The position numbers and the translations under genes were made by a program. A stretch of DNA of 5,989 nucleotides. Origin: Lentimicrobium sp. GTDB taxonomy: Bacteria > Bacteroidota > Bacteroidia > Bacteroidales > Lentimicrobiaceae. Below, piece by piece: positions 5,462 to 5,989 of the stretch. The DNA lies in contig JAAXUD010000199.1 in the NCBI GenBank assembly GCA_013336205.1, positions 1 to 5,989 on the forward strand. Reading direction: 5' to 3'. Every line of letters starts with the position of its first letter. Position 1 is the stretch's first letter. The notes beneath the pieces are model-generated. The model had not been told where the DNA came from and did no database searches. It saw only the letters and a program-made list of their open reading frames with translations.

Positions 5462-5989
5462 TTATGGGTTTACCGATTGCATTTTCCTCAGGAAAGCAAT
5501 TCTGCGTTCCGGCGTTGCTATGATATATTGATAACCATCCTCATCGGTTTTCCCTTTAAGTATGCGTTTGTCTTCTTTAATGCCGGCCAGTATATTGTTG
5601 AAGTCATTGTTAGAGGACACAGCCTGCATAATTCCATTTCCGTAAGTAAAAAAGTACCATTCATTTGGACCGGTGATCAGATAGATATTCAGAATATCAC
5701 CGGTACGGCGTTTGCCGATTTCTACATAACCATCTACCTGTCTGTTAATCAACCCTTTCTGAATACCGGCCACCCCAAACTTCCCTTTACTTATATAGGA
5801 TTTCAGATTAGGGTTCCACCCAAGAGTAAGATCAGTAAGAATCAGGGTTTTAACCAACTGATCCGGCATTCGTTTTACCTGGCCTGTGGTATTCAATTCA
5901 TTCAACAATTCGTTGGCAGTATTTGTTCCTACAAGGTTGTTCAGCATACTGAAATATACATCGGAATTAACATCTGTTCCTTTCAGATT
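5462..5989 (-). CDS. C-terminal part of an unrecognised protein, cut by the window edge
   Basis: The reading frame is open from its stop at 5462 to the right edge of the window (at least 175 residues), so the gene continues outside. A Met at 5947 lies in the frame, but the codons upstream remain open and read like ordinary coding sequence (TDVNSDVYFSM), so it is probably internal. I do not recognise the family. The visible part has an N-terminal mixed helical stretch, then a region with alternating hydrophobic residues around VDGYVEIGKRRTGD, LNIYLITGPNEWYFFTYG and GIMQAVSSNNDFNNIL, suggesting a compact alpha/beta or beta domain, and ends in a basic stretch (ATPERRIAFLRKMQ). No membrane segment or signal can be judged without the N-terminus. 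It precedes plsY by 22 nt and is probably in the same transcript. Confidence 0.75.
   Translation of the reverse strand, partial: NLKGTDVNSDVYFSMLNNLVGTNTANELLNELNTTGQVKRMPDQLVKTLILTDLTLGWNPNLKSYISKGKFGVAGIQKGLINRQVDGYVEIGKRRTGDILNIYLITGPNEWYFFTYGNGIMQAVSSNNDFNNILAGIKEDKRILKGKTDEDGYQYIIATPERRIAFLRKMQSVNP

Noticed and set aside
1..5989. CRISPR array, tRNA, rRNA, insertion sequence or defence system
   Set aside because: No spaced direct repeats, no tRNA-like cloverleaf, no transposase or terminal inverted repeats, and no nuclease or toxin-like genes were found.

Overview
The window looks like chromosomal housekeeping DNA from a member of the Bacteroidota, most likely Bacteroidales or a close relative. 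Three things point there. Several gene starts are preceded by the phylum-specific promoter form (-33 TTTG, about 19 nt, -7 TAnnTTTG). Start codons lack Shine-Dalgarno sequences and sit in A/T-rich leaders. The protein types fit too: an Uup-like ABC-F ATPase of 628 aa, a 63-aa cold-shock protein with Phe in the 'KFFN' motif, and small SpII lipoproteins. I cannot name a genus.

Layout, left part, all on the + strand. A strong terminator at the left edge ends an unseen upstream gene. Next is a tract of six ACTTTNN heptamers that runs up to the start of a small YkgJ-type eight-cysteine protein. A cold-shock protein gene follows, with a textbook Bacteroidota promoter and its own terminator. A 190-nt spacer then holds an inverted repeat and a -7 box only 13 nt from the TTG start of a two-domain ABC-F ATPase (Uup-like). 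A 15-bp perfect hairpin with A- and T-runs on its two sides separates this gene from the convergent right half and can serve as a bidirectional terminator.

Layout, right part, all on the - strand, read from right to left. It opens with the C-terminal part of a protein of unknown function that runs off the window. It continues with plsY (acyl-phosphate:glycerol-3-phosphate acyltransferase, phospholipid synthesis) 22 nt downstream, dnaN (DNA polymerase III beta sliding clamp) after a 128-nt gap, and a 185-aa lipoprotein of unknown function with its own probable promoter.

The genes serve general cell physiology: RNA chaperoning, ribosome-associated ATPase activity, replication processivity and membrane lipid synthesis. 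I see no mobile element, CRISPR array, tRNA, rRNA or defence module, and no evidence of a new multi-gene system. The points worth a second look are small and mostly regulatory: the heptamer tract, the nearly leaderless TTG start of the ABC-F gene, a hairpin overlapping a -7 box downstream of dnaN, and the two unrecognised proteins.
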